Assembly (NCBI RefSeq): GCF_037154075.1
Contig: NZ_JBANRJ010000001.1
Span: 1,161,501 to 1,225,500 of the forward strand
Direction: 5' to 3'
Source of the DNA: Sphingobium aromaticiconvertens
GTDB lineage: Bacteria > Pseudomonadota > Alphaproteobacteria > Sphingomonadales > Sphingomonadaceae
DNA: 64,000 nucleotides
A program made the position numbers and the translations under genes. Below the pieces are notes generated by a model. It saw only the letters and a program-made list of their open reading frames with translations, searched no databases and was not told the DNA's origin. Positions 15,358-24,388 of this stretch are shown here, piece after piece (position 1 is the stretch's first letter; every line of letters begins with the position of its first letter).

Positions 15358-18300
15358 ATGATACGCATCGCTAAACTCGCGTCCGGCGTCGCCTTTGGCG
15401 CAATCAGCCTGGGTATGGTCGCCGCGCCGTCCATGGTGCAGGCGCAGGTCATCACCGGCGCGATCAACGGGCGGATCACCGGCCCGGACGGCGCGGCCGT
15501 CGGCAATGCGCCTATCACGATCGTCCATGTGCCGTCGGGCACCACAACCAGCGCCGTGACCAGCACGGACGGCGTATTTGCCGCGCGCAACCTGCGCCCC
15601 GGCGGTCCTTACACCGTGACGGCGACCTCGCCCGATCTGGGCACGCGGTCGATCGAAGTGCCTTCGATCAACACCGGCGACGCCTATCAGGTCAATTTCA
15701 CGCTGGGCGAGGATCAGGCGATCGTCGTCACCGCAGCCACTGTCGGCGGCACCGACCTGAAGACCGGACCCAGTTCCAACTTCTCCGCCGCGCAGATCAT
15801 GGCTGCGCCGTCGATCAGCCGCGACTTGAAGGATCTGGCGCGGATGAACCCGTTCGTCACGATCGATCCCACCAACAATGACGCGCTGGTATGCGGCGGG
15901 GCCAACAACCGTACCAATTCGCTGACGATCGACGGCGTGCGCCAGAATGACGATTTCGGCTTACAGGCCAACGGCTATCCGACCCAGCGCTCGCCCATTT
16001 CACTCGATGTCGTAGAAACGCTGGGTGTCGAACTGGCACCCTATGACGTCAATTACGGCCAGTTTGGCGGCTGTACGCTCAACGCCACCACCAAGTCGGG
16101 CGGCAATCAGTTCCACGCCGTCGCCTTTTACGAATTTACCGGCGACAAGCTGCAGGGTAACGGTTTTCGCTATACCGACTTCCAGGATGGATCGCGCCAG
16201 TCGCGCCAGCTTGGCGGTAAATTCTCCGAAAAGACTTTTGGTGTCACGCTGACTGGTCCGATCATCAAGGACACCCTGTTCTTCACGCTCAACTACGAAA
16301 AGTTCAAGCGCAGCGAACCCTCACTGGTTGGCCCGACGGGTTCGGATTTCGCCAACCAAGTGCCCGGCGTCAGCGTTGCGCAGGCCAATGAAGTGCGGCA
16401 GATCATCACGGACGTCTATGGCTTCGACCCGCTAGGTTATGAGGCCACCAAGCTGCCCAGCAATGACGAAAAGATTTTCGCCAAGGTCGACTGGAACGTG
16501 ACCGATGGCCACCGTGCAGTCTTTTCCTACCAACAGACCAAGGGATCCACGATCCAGTCGAGCGGCAACACGTTGACCGGCACCAGCACATCGCTGGGCC
16601 TGTTGTCCAAGTGGATCGAACGACAGAATAACCTGTGGGTCTATAAGGCGCAGATATTCTCGGACTGGAGTGACAATTTCAGCACCGAAATCAGCGCGTC
16701 CTACAAAAAAATGGACAATCCGGGTCGGCCGCTGGCAGGCAATGATTTCGCCCAGTTCCGTGTTTTCCTGAACGGCACGATGACGGGCCCCAGCATTTAT
16801 GCAGGCACCGACGCCTCCTATCAGGCGAACGAACTGACCACCTACCTCCAGCAATATCGCGCCAAGGCGACCTACAATACCGGGGCGCATCGCATCACCG
16901 GCGGCTATGAGCGCGAGACGTTGAAGATCTGGGATTTGTTCGTTCAGAACGCCAATGGCGCCTACACTTTCAACTCAATCGCGGACCTGCGAGCCAAGTT
17001 GGCGTCATCGCTCAGCTACGCCAATTCACAGAGCAACGAGAAGTCGGAGGCCGGTTTCACCGCCCACACCACGACCAACACCCTGTATCTACAGGATGAG
17101 TGGGCGGTCCTGCCCGAACTGACGCTGAAGGCTGGCCTGCGCTACGATTTCTTCGAGCAGTCGGATCGTCCGGCTGAAAATCCGGTGGTGATGCAGCGCT
17201 ACGGCATTTCCAACACCGAAAATCTCGACGGCAAGCATATCCTGCAACCGCGCATCGGCTTTAACTGGAAGCCCGATCCCAGCTTGACGGTTTATGGCGG
17301 TGTCGGCCTGTTTGGCGGTGGATCGCCAACCGTGTGGACTGCCAACACCTTCTATAACACCGGCATGATGCTGGGGAATGTAAACTGTACGCGCAATGCC
17401 GCAGAATCGTCTGCTTGCCTGGCCGCGCTTACCAATGTCGATGGCCTGAACGTCAACCCGGCGGTGCAGAATCTCAACACCATCAGCGCTCAGCGCGGAC
17501 AGGGGCTGATCAATGTGCTCGACAAGGATTTCAAGCCGCAGTCCTCGTGGAAGATGTCGATCGGCGCGCAGAAGCATTTCGACCTGGGACGCTTTGGCGA
17601 CGGGTGGATGGTCGCGGCGGAATATATCCATACAGAGGTGAAGGACGCAGTCGCCTGGATCGACCTCTATGCCCAGGCGAACCCTGGACCAGCCGCGCCC
17701 GACGGACGTCCGACTTTCCTGTCGACGCGCGAAAACCGCAACGATATCCTCGTCACCAACACGCATCAGGGCTATGCCAATCAGGTCGGGCTGGCGCTGA
17801 GCAAGCGCTGGACCCAGGGGCCGCTCGACGGATTGCAGGCGCAGGTGTCGCATACCTATATCAGTTCGAAGGACATGAATCCGGGCATCACCACGGTGGC
17901 CGCGTCCAACTATAGCGGCGTTGCGACGTCGGACCCGAACGACCCGGCGATTGCGCGGTCCAACTATGAATTCACCCATATGACAAAGCTGTCGGCCAGC
18001 TATGACCATGCCTTCTTCGGTGACTACAAGACGCGGCTTACGGTTTTTGCCCAGCGGCGTTCGGGCCAGCCTTTCAGCTACACCTATGATGTCGCCGCCA
18101 ACGCGAACATCGCCGCCGATAGGCTGGTGGGCGAGAATGGCGCGCTCGCTTCCCGCAACCGTCAGCTGCTTTATGTGCCCAAGGCAGACAATGGCGTCGT
18201 CACCGCGACCAGCGATTCGATCGTGCGCTATGCCCCCGGCTTTGATCTTGCCGCGTTCAACGCTTTTCTCAAGCGTACGAAACTGTTGAAATATGCTGGC

Positions 18301-18642
18301 GACATTGCCCCTCGCAATGCTTTCAAGGCGCCGCCGATCACCACGATTGACCTGCGGATCAGTCAGGAAATTCCCGGCTTCTTTCCCGAAGGCGCAAAGG
18401 CGGAAGTCTATTTGGACATCGAAAATTTCGGTAACTTACTGAACAAGAAATGGGGCGTGATGCAACAGGTGCCCAACCCGTTCGTGTCCGCCAACGTCGC
18501 GGCCCGTAACTGCCAGATTGCGGGCAACTGCGCGACCGTGGGCGACTTCTACCAATATGACAGTTTTGCCGGGCGCGCCGCCACCAGCTTCAACACCCAA
18601 TCTGTCTGGCAGATGAAGATCGGCGCACGCTTCAAATTCTGA
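15358..18642 (+). CDS. Oar-like TonB-dependent receptor with carboxypeptidase-regulatory-like N-terminal domain
   Basis: An outer-membrane receptor of about 1094 residues. A signal peptide (to about residue 30, ending MVQAQ) is followed by a CarboxypepD_reg-like beta domain (ITGAINGRITGPDGAAVGNA), then a plug (RTNSLTIDGVRQNDDFGLQ) and a long barrel ending in KIGARFKF with the terminal aromatic residue. The ATG at 15358 sits five bases after GAAGGGG; a GTG six bases upstream is the alternative. It leads the catabolic operon and has GntR operator-like sites upstream. Outer-membrane uptake of the ureide, or of a larger molecule that yields it, is the likely role; the ligand is not predictable from sequence. 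Confidence 0.92.
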   Translation: MIRIAKLASGVAFGAISLGMVAAPSMVQAQVITGAINGRITGPDGAAVGNAPITIVHVPSGTTTSAVTSTDGVFAARNLRPGGPYTVTATSPDLGTRSIEVPSINTGDAYQVNFTLGEDQAIVVTAATVGGTDLKTGPSSNFSAAQIMAAPSISRDLKDLARMNPFVTIDPTNNDALVCGGANNRTNSLTIDGVRQNDDFGLQANGYPTQRSPISLDVVETLGVELAPYDVNYGQFGGCTLNATTKSGGNQFHAVAFYEFTGDKLQGNGFRYTDFQDGSRQSRQLGGKFSEKTFGVTLTGPIIKDTLFFTLNYEKFKRSEPSLVGPTGSDFANQVPGVSVAQANEVRQIITDVYGFDPLGYEATKLPSNDEKIFAKVDWNVTDGHRAVFSYQQTKGSTIQSSGNTLTGTSTSLGLLSKWIERQNNLWVYKAQIFSDWSDNFSTEISASYKKMDNPGRPLAGNDFAQFRVFLNGTMTGPSIYAGTDASYQANELTTYLQQYRAKATYNTGAHRITGGYERETLKIWDLFVQNANGAYTFNSIADLRAKLASSLSYANSQSNEKSEAGFTAHTTTNTLYLQDEWAVLPELTLKAGLRYDFFEQSDRPAENPVVMQRYGISNTENLDGKHILQPRIGFNWKPDPSLTVYGGVGLFGGGSPTVWTANTFYNTGMMLGNVNCTRNAAESSACLAALTNVDGLNVNPAVQNLNTISAQRGQGLINVLDKDFKPQSSWKMSIGAQKHFDLGRFGDGWMVAAEYIHTEVKDAVAWIDLYAQANPGPAAPDGRPTFLSTRENRNDILVTNTHQGYANQVGLALSKRWTQGPLDGLQAQVSHTYISSKDMNPGITTVAASNYSGVATSDPNDPAIARSNYEFTHMTKLSASYDHAFFGDYKTRLTVFAQRRSGQPFSYTYDVAANANIAADRLVGENGALASRNRQLLYVPKADNGVVTATSDSIVRYAPGFDLAAFNAFLKRTKLLKYAGDIAPRNAFKAPPITTIDLRISQEIPGFFPEGAKAEVYLDIENFGNLLNKKWGVMQQVPNPFVSANVAARNCQIAGNCATVGDFYQYDSFAGRAATSFNTQSVWQMKIGARFKF

Positions 18643-18683
18643 CCTATCCTCCTGTTTCCACTCCAATCTTCGGGATCGCATCC

Positions 18684-20045
18684 ATGACGCACAGCATCGA
18701 CCTCTCCCGCCGCAGTCTCCTTACCGCCACAGTGGCGGTCGGGGCACTGGGGGCCATGCCTGCGCTGGCCGAACAGGCAAAAGCGACACAGGCGAAGGCA
18801 ACACTGGCGCCCGACTATGTGTTGAAGAATATCGTGCTGGAAACAGGCTATGCGCGGGAAGCGGGGGAGGTGATCGGCACCCTCACGCAAAAGGCGGCAA
18901 TTGTCGTGCGCCAGGGCAAGATCGCCGCCGTCATCCCTGACGGTGGCGCGCTCCCTGTGGGCCTTGCCGTCAGGGATGGTGGCGGGATGCTGCTGCTTCC
19001 CTCTTTCCGCGACATGCACATTCATCTGGACAAGACCTTCTATGGCGGCCCCTGGGTTCCCCCGCGCAAGCGCAAGGGCGGGATCGCGGGGCAGATCAAG
19101 CTGGAAAACACGCTATTGCCAAAGATGCTGCCTACGCTGGAGGAGCGTGCGAGCAAGCTGGTTGAACTGTTACAGGGAAACGGCACCACCTTCGCGCGCA
19201 GTCAGTGCAATGTCGATCCGGTGATCGGCACCAAACATGTCGAACTGCTCAGGCATGCGCTTGAACAGCGGAACGCGACCTTCGGGCATGAAATCGTCGC
19301 CTTCCCGCAGCACGGGCTGGTCAGCGCCAACCTGATCCCCACGATGCGCGCGGCGATGGCGGCCGGCGCAACCCATGTCGGCGGGATCGACCCGACTGCG
19401 GTCGATGGCGGCATGGAAAAGTCGGTCGACGCGATGATGGATATCGCCATCACCATGAAGAAGGGCGTCGACATCCACTTACATGAACCGGGCGCGAGCG
19501 GAATCGCGGCGATCCGGCGGATCGCCGACACGGTGGAGCGCGAACCAAGCCTGAAGGGCAAAGTCACGCTGAGCCACAGCTTCTCGCTCATGTCGCTCTC
19601 CGAGCCGGAACTGGCAGAGCTGGCGACGCGTCTAGCCGCGCTCGATATCTCCGTGGCCTCCACCCTGCCGTTTGGCGGTCGCATCATGCCCATCCCCGGC
19701 CTGCTGGCAAAGGGGGTCAAGGTCTATACCGGGACAGACAGCGTCATGGATCATTGGTCCGTGTTTGGATCGGGCGATGTACTGGAAAAGGCCAAGCTGG
19801 CCTGCCAACTTTACGGCTGGAGTGACGAATATGGCATCTCGCAATCCCTCAAGATCGCGACGGGTGGCCCGACGTCGCTGAACGCGGCTGGCGAGCAGGT
19901 CTGGCCCAAGCCAGGCGATGCCGCTGATATGGTGCTGGTGCCGGCAAGTTGCTCGGCGGAAGCCGTCGCCCGACAGGCCCCACGCAAGGCGGTGTTCCAT
20001 GGCGGCAACCTGGCCGCCGGAGCGCTGCCTGACGCGGTAGCCTGA
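18684..20045 (+). CDS. Tat-exported amidohydrolase, cytosine-deaminase-like
   Basis: A 453-residue metal-dependent hydrolase. A twin-arginine signal (SRRSLLTATVAVGALG) is followed by an amidohydrolase barrel with DMHIHLDKTF, VDIHLHEPGA, LSHSFSL and TGTDSVMDHW, matching the metal-binding order of CodA-type deaminases. It follows the TonB receptor by 41 bases and precedes hpxX by 11. A periplasmic cyclic-amide hydrolase or deaminase could feed a heterocycle into the cytoplasmic ureide pathway. The substrate is unknown; the export signal is unusual for a CodA relative. Confidence 0.85.
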   Translation: MTHSIDLSRRSLLTATVAVGALGAMPALAEQAKATQAKATLAPDYVLKNIVLETGYAREAGEVIGTLTQKAAIVVRQGKIAAVIPDGGALPVGLAVRDGGGMLLLPSFRDMHIHLDKTFYGGPWVPPRKRKGGIAGQIKLENTLLPKMLPTLEERASKLVELLQGNGTTFARSQCNVDPVIGTKHVELLRHALEQRNATFGHEIVAFPQHGLVSANLIPTMRAAMAAGATHVGGIDPTAVDGGMEKSVDAMMDIAITMKKGVDIHLHEPGASGIAAIRRIADTVEREPSLKGKVTLSHSFSLMSLSEPELAELATRLAALDISVASTLPFGGRIMPIPGLLAKGVKVYTGTDSVMDHWSVFGSGDVLEKAKLACQLYGWSDEYGISQSLKIATGGPTSLNAAGEQVWPKPGDAADMVLVPASCSAEAVARQAPRKAVFHGGNLAAGALPDAVA

Positions 20046-20056
20046 GCATAGCGATC

Positions 20057-20227
20057 ATGCCGCAATCGCAAGAGAATGTGCCGTCGCCAACGGTGACCGA
20101 GGCCATCGTTCGGTCGCTTGGCATACAAGCGGATCCGGCCGCATTGACGGCGCTGGCCGACAACTGGGCAGTATTAATGACGCACTGGGCCAATCTGACC
20201 GACCGGCCGGATCGGGAAGCCGCATGA
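20057..20227 (+). CDS. hpxX: HpxX/AtzG-like small subunit (DUF4089)
   Basis: A 56-residue protein that begins MPQSQENVPSPT and contains VRSLGIQADPAALTALADNW, then LMTHWANL. Size, sequence character and position directly before an AtzE/HpxY-type amidase match the HpxX/AtzG (GatC-like, DUF4089) small subunits that stabilise these amidases. Its stop overlaps the amidase start (ATGA, 20224-20227). Confidence 0.75.
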   Translation: MPQSQENVPSPTVTEAIVRSLGIQADPAALTALADNWAVLMTHWANLTDRPDREAA

Positions 20228-21582
20228 TCGCGCGCATGCTTCCCGGCGTCATTGCGATAGCCAAGGCCGTGCATGAAGGCCGCACTACGGCTGTCGAGCA
20301 GGCCCGGTCGGCGATCCTGCGTATCCGCGCGATGGACCCCGTCATCAACGCCGTGACCCGATTGCTGGAAGCGCGTGCGCTGTCGGAAGCCGCCGCCGTG
20401 GACGCGAAACGTGCGGCGGGGCTTGACCCTGGCCCGCTCGCGGGTGTGCCCTATGGCGTGAAGGATCTATTTGACGTGAGCGGACTGCCGACGACGGCGG
20501 GCGCCGCAATGCGTCGCAGTGCAGCGGTCGCTACCGCGGACGCAGAGGCGATTTGTCGACTGCGCGCGGCGGGGGCCGTGCTGGTCGCGACGCTCAACAT
20601 GGATGAATTCGCCTATGGCTTTGCTACGATCAACGCCTGTTGGGGAACGACCACCAATCCGCATGATCCGACCAGGCTGGCGGGGGGGTCGTCAGGTGGA
20701 TCGGCCGCTGCAGTTGCGGCGGGCATGCTGCCCTTCACGCTGGGTTCCGACACCAACGGGTCGATCCGTATCCCCGCCAGCCTGTGCGGCATCTGGGGAT
20801 TGAAACCGACCCACGGCGGATTGCCGATGCAGGGGGTTTTCCCTTTCGTCAATAGTTTCGATGATATCGGGCCAATGACGCGATCAGTCGCTGATCTGGC
20901 AGCCGTCACCGCCGTGCTATCTCCAGAAGGATCAAGTCCTTCGAAGGGCACACCCAGAATAGCCCGCCTTGGCGGCTGGTTCGCCGATAATCTGCATCCC
21001 GACTTGGCCATCGCCCTTTCGACACTGGACGCTCAGCTCGGCGGACTGCCTATCGTGGAACTGCCCAATGTCGAGCAGGCGCGTTCGGCGGCATTCCTGA
21101 TGACTGCGGCGGAAGGTGGGCATCGGCACCTGCCTGCCTTGCGAACCCGCGCGCTTGATTTCGATTCGGCAACCCGCGATCGCCTGATTGCCGGGGCTGC
21201 GCTGCCGGTAGCGGCCTATCGCGATGCGGACCTGTTTCGCAGTTTGTTCAAAAAGCAGGTGGCCGATCTCTTCACCCGCTACGATATTTTGATTGCGCCG
21301 ACGACAGTCGGTCCGGCGCCCTTGATCGACGATCCGATGATCGAGATATCGGGCAAGCGTGTCCCGGCACGCGCCAATCTGGGCTTCTTCACCCAACCGC
21401 TGAATTTTGCAGGCTTGCCTGTGGTCGCAGCGCCCCTAGGCTTCAGCGCCGGGCTGCCGCTGGGCGTACAGCTTGTCGGCGCGCCGGGCAGTGAAGCGCG
21501 ATTGTTCGATTTTGCCGCCAGCCTGGAAGCAAGGGGGCTGTTGGGCCTTGGCCATGATGGTGCAGTGTTGGTGAAGGCATGA
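20224..21582 (+). CDS. hpxY: AtzE/HpxY-family amidase
   Basis: A 452-residue amidase-signature protein. The Ser-cisSer-Lys triad is visible: the Lys in GVPYGVKDLFDV (about residue 80) and the glycine/serine loop GGSSGGSAAAVAAG (about 156-170). Relatives are AtzE (1-carboxybiuret hydrolase) and HpxY of the Klebsiella oxalurate genes. It is coupled at both ends, to hpxX and hpxW. In this context hydrolysis of oxalurate or a carbamoylated derivative is the best guess; HpxY chemistry is less well established than that of HpxW. Confidence 0.87.
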   Translation: MIARMLPGVIAIAKAVHEGRTTAVEQARSAILRIRAMDPVINAVTRLLEARALSEAAAVDAKRAAGLDPGPLAGVPYGVKDLFDVSGLPTTAGAAMRRSAAVATADAEAICRLRAAGAVLVATLNMDEFAYGFATINACWGTTTNPHDPTRLAGGSSGGSAAAVAAGMLPFTLGSDTNGSIRIPASLCGIWGLKPTHGGLPMQGVFPFVNSFDDIGPMTRSVADLAAVTAVLSPEGSSPSKGTPRIARLGGWFADNLHPDLAIALSTLDAQLGGLPIVELPNVEQARSAAFLMTAAEGGHRHLPALRTRALDFDSATRDRLIAGAALPVAAYRDADLFRSLFKKQVADLFTRYDILIAPTTVGPAPLIDDPMIEISGKRVPARANLGFFTQPLNFAGLPVVAAPLGFSAGLPLGVQLVGAPGSEARLFDFAASLEARGLLGLGHDGAVLVKA

Positions 21583-23162
21583 TGCATAACACGCCGAAAT
21601 CCTACAGGGGTATGGTGACGTCCCCGCATCATCTGGCCAGTCAGACGGGGCGCGACGTGCTGCGCGATGGCGGCAATGCAGTGGAGGCGGCGGTGGCGGT
21701 CGCGGCATGCCTTGCCGTGGTCTACCCGCACATGACCGGCATGGGCGGCGATGGCTTCTGGTTGATTGCCGAGCCTTGCGGCACCGCCCATTCCATTCAT
21801 GGCTGTGGTGGCGCCGCCGCGAGGGCGGACCTTTCGCTCTATGCCGGCTATGACGCCATACCGACACGCGGGCCGCTGGCGGCGAATACGGTCGCGGGGA
21901 CGATTTCCGGCTGGGCAGCGGCACTGGAGACGGGGGATGGCAGGCTGCCGCTCGCTCGACTGTTGCGCGATGCAATCCACCATGCCGAAGAGGGCGTAGC
22001 GGTGACGGCGGGTGGCGCAGCGATTGCAGCGGCGAAGGGACCGGAGTTGCGCAGCCAGCCGGGCAGCTATGCGACGATCTTTGAGCCGGATGGGCGGCCG
22101 CTGGTAGAAGGACAAAGGTTGCGCCAGCCTGCACTCGCAAAGACACTGCGAATGCTGTCCGAAAATGGCCTTGCGGATTTCTATACTGGCGCTCTCGGCA
22201 GAATGATCGCGGACGACCTTGCCGCGCTCGGTAGCCCTGTGTCGCGAGAGGATCTGGCTGCCCATGTCGCCAGCCGCCCGGAGCCGTTGCGTGCGCGTAT
22301 TTCTGGCATCGAGCTGTTCAACAGTGCACCGCCGACCCAGGGCTTCGCCTCGTTGATGATCCTTGCGCTGTTCGATCGGCTGCATGCCGAGGATGTGGAC
22401 GGGTTCGATCATATCCACGGACTCGTGGAGGCGACCAAGCAGGCGTTCCTGCTTCGCGACACACATGTCGGGGACCCGGCCTATCATGATTTCGACTGGC
22501 AAGGCCTGCTGAACGACGGCGCCGCGCTCGATGCGCTGGCGGCGGGCATCGACGCGGCACGTGCGTCTGCTTGGCCGCGTTCGTCGGCGCAGGGCGATAC
22601 CTGCTGGTTCGCTGCCGCCGATAGTGATGGCCGCGTGGTCAGCGCCATTCAGTCGACCTATTTCGAATTCGGGTCCGGTATTGTTCTGCCGCAGAGCGGG
22701 ATCACCTGGCAAAATCGCGGGAGCTCGTTCACGATCGCCACCGACGGCTGGAATGCCCTCGCACCAGGCCGTAAGCCTTTCCACACGCTCAACCCCGCGC
22801 TGGCGCGTTTCGAGGACGGGCGTATCATGGCCTATGGCACGATGGGCGGCGAGGGGCAGCCGCAGACACAAGCAGCCCTCTTCACCCGCTACGCCCGTTT
22901 CGGTGTCGGGCTGCAAAAGGCAGTCAGTGCGCCGCGTTGGCTGCTGGGGCGTACATGGGGCATGCAAAGCACGACGCTGAAGCTGGAAGACGGCTTCGAT
23001 CCCGGCCTCTATGATCGATTGGCATCAGCCGGTCACGATGTGGAGCGTGTCGGACCATTGACCGCCATGATGGGCCATGCCGGCGCAATCGTTCGCCATC
23101 CCGATGGCTTGCTGGAGGGTGCGACGGACCCGCGCAGCGATGGGCAGGTGGCTGCATGGTAA
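21579..23162 (+). CDS. hpxW: HpxW-type oxamate amidohydrolase (gamma-glutamyltransferase family)
   Basis: A 527-residue Ntn-hydrolase of the gamma-glutamyltranspeptidase family. The presumed autoprocessing nucleophile is Thr341 in GDTCWFAAADSDGRVVSAIQ, splitting the chain into large and small subunits; the N-terminus has the family motif ASQTGRDVLRDGGNAVEAAV. Klebsiella HpxW hydrolyses oxamate to oxalate and ammonia. There is no signal peptide, unlike periplasmic GGTs, and it sits between hpxY and an allantoate amidohydrolase gene, both of which favour the HpxW function. Confidence 0.85.
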   Translation: MMHNTPKSYRGMVTSPHHLASQTGRDVLRDGGNAVEAAVAVAACLAVVYPHMTGMGGDGFWLIAEPCGTAHSIHGCGGAAARADLSLYAGYDAIPTRGPLAANTVAGTISGWAAALETGDGRLPLARLLRDAIHHAEEGVAVTAGGAAIAAAKGPELRSQPGSYATIFEPDGRPLVEGQRLRQPALAKTLRMLSENGLADFYTGALGRMIADDLAALGSPVSREDLAAHVASRPEPLRARISGIELFNSAPPTQGFASLMILALFDRLHAEDVDGFDHIHGLVEATKQAFLLRDTHVGDPAYHDFDWQGLLNDGAALDALAAGIDAARASAWPRSSAQGDTCWFAAADSDGRVVSAIQSTYFEFGSGIVLPQSGITWQNRGSSFTIATDGWNALAPGRKPFHTLNPALARFEDGRIMAYGTMGGEGQPQTQAALFTRYARFGVGLQKAVSAPRWLLGRTWGMQSTTLKLEDGFDPGLYDRLASAGHDVERVGPLTAMMGHAGAIVRHPDGLLEGATDPRSDGQVAAW

Positions 23163-24388
23163 GGGGAGGCCTGCGGGCCGTGGCCCGGTGCGATGCGCTG
23201 GGCGTTGCGCCTTATAGCGGCATGGATGGCGGGCTGTACCGTGGTTATCTGACCCCGGCTTATTATGCCGCTCAACAGGCGGTCGCGGAATGGATGGTCG
23301 AGGCGGGGATGGCGGTGACACGCGATCCCGCCGTCAATCTCGTCGGTCGGTATGAGGGCACCGTCCCGGACGCGCCCACGTTGCTGATCGGCAGCCATCT
23401 CGATAGCGTGCGCGACGCGGGACGCTATGATGGGCCGCTCGGAATCATGCTTGGCATCGAGGCGGTGGACGCGCTTCATCGGAATGATGCGCGCCTTCCA
23501 TTCGCAATCGAGGTCATCGCCTTTGGCGATGAGGAAGGATCGCGCTTTCCTGCTGCGATGCTCACCAGTCGCGCCGTCGCGGGAACGCTTGCCCCCGAAG
23601 CACTGGTAATCGCCGACAGGGACGGCGTGTCGCTGGCCCATGCGGGCGTGGACGTGGCGCGCTATCTGTCAGCGGCCCGCGCACCCGGCTCGGTGCGGGC
23701 TTACCTTGAGGCGCATATCGAGCAGGGACCGGTGCTGGAGGCGGAGGGGCTTGCTGTGGGCACCGTCACCGGCATCGCAGCGCAGTTGCGCTACATGGTC
23801 GCCGTGCGCGGGGCAGCGGGTCATGCCGGTACGACCAGCATGACCCTGCGCAGCGATGCGCTGGCGGGCGCCGCTGAGATGATATTATCTGTCGAGGATG
23901 TCGCACGTTTGGCGGCTTCCGATCTGGTAGCGACCGTCGGCCAGATCGCTGCCGCGCCGGGCGCGGCCAATGTCATTCCCGGATCGGTCGAATTCACCAT
24001 AGATATACGGTCAGGCAATGCGGCGCGACGGGACGAGGCTGCCGAAGCGATATTGGATCGCATCGCTGGTATCGCCGATACGAGGGGGCTGGGCTTCGCC
24101 ATCAAGCGCATCCACGACCTACCCGCCAGCCCCTGCGACCCGGCGCTCATGGACCTGATGGACGATGCGGTCGCGGCTGAAGGGCAGTCGGTGCGCCGCG
24201 TTGTCTCGGGTGCCGGGCATGACGCGATGGTGATGGCCGCTCTCTGCCCCACTGCCATGCTGTTCATCCGGTGCCGCAACGGCATCAGCCATAATCCTGC
24301 CGAGCATGTGGACGCCGCCGACGTTGAAATTGCCTTGCGCGTCATGCTGGGGTTTATCGATAGACTGGGAGCCGCGTGTGACGACTGA
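23156..24388 (+). CDS. hpxK: M20-family allantoate amidohydrolase-like enzyme (AllC/HpxK type)
   Basis: A 410-residue M20 (Zn/Mn) hydrolase of the allantoate amidohydrolase/N-carbamoyl amino acid hydrolase group. Metal ligands are visible in GSHLDSVRDAGRYDGPLG, FGDEEGSRF, EAHIEQGPVLE and ISHNPAEH. The start at 23156 overlaps the hpxW stop. Allantoate amidohydrolase releases ammonia and carbon dioxide and yields ureidoglycine, the substrate of the next enzyme. A carbamoylase acting on another ureide cannot be excluded from sequence alone. Confidence 0.85.
   Translation: MVRGGLRAVARCDALGVAPYSGMDGGLYRGYLTPAYYAAQQAVAEWMVEAGMAVTRDPAVNLVGRYEGTVPDAPTLLIGSHLDSVRDAGRYDGPLGIMLGIEAVDALHRNDARLPFAIEVIAFGDEEGSRFPAAMLTSRAVAGTLAPEALVIADRDGVSLAHAGVDVARYLSAARAPGSVRAYLEAHIEQGPVLEAEGLAVGTVTGIAAQLRYMVAVRGAAGHAGTTSMTLRSDALAGAAEMILSVEDVARLAASDLVATVGQIAAAPGAANVIPGSVEFTIDIRSGNAARRDEAAEAILDRIAGIADTRGLGFAIKRIHDLPASPCDPALMDLMDDAVAAEGQSVRRVVSGAGHDAMVMAALCPTAMLFIRCRNGISHNPAEHVDAADVEIALRVMLGFIDRLGAACDD

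Noticed and set aside
21279..22967. A 562-codon open frame on the minus strand
   Set aside because: Antisense to hpxY/hpxW, with no recognisable domains, while the plus strand shows the Ntn-hydrolase motif.
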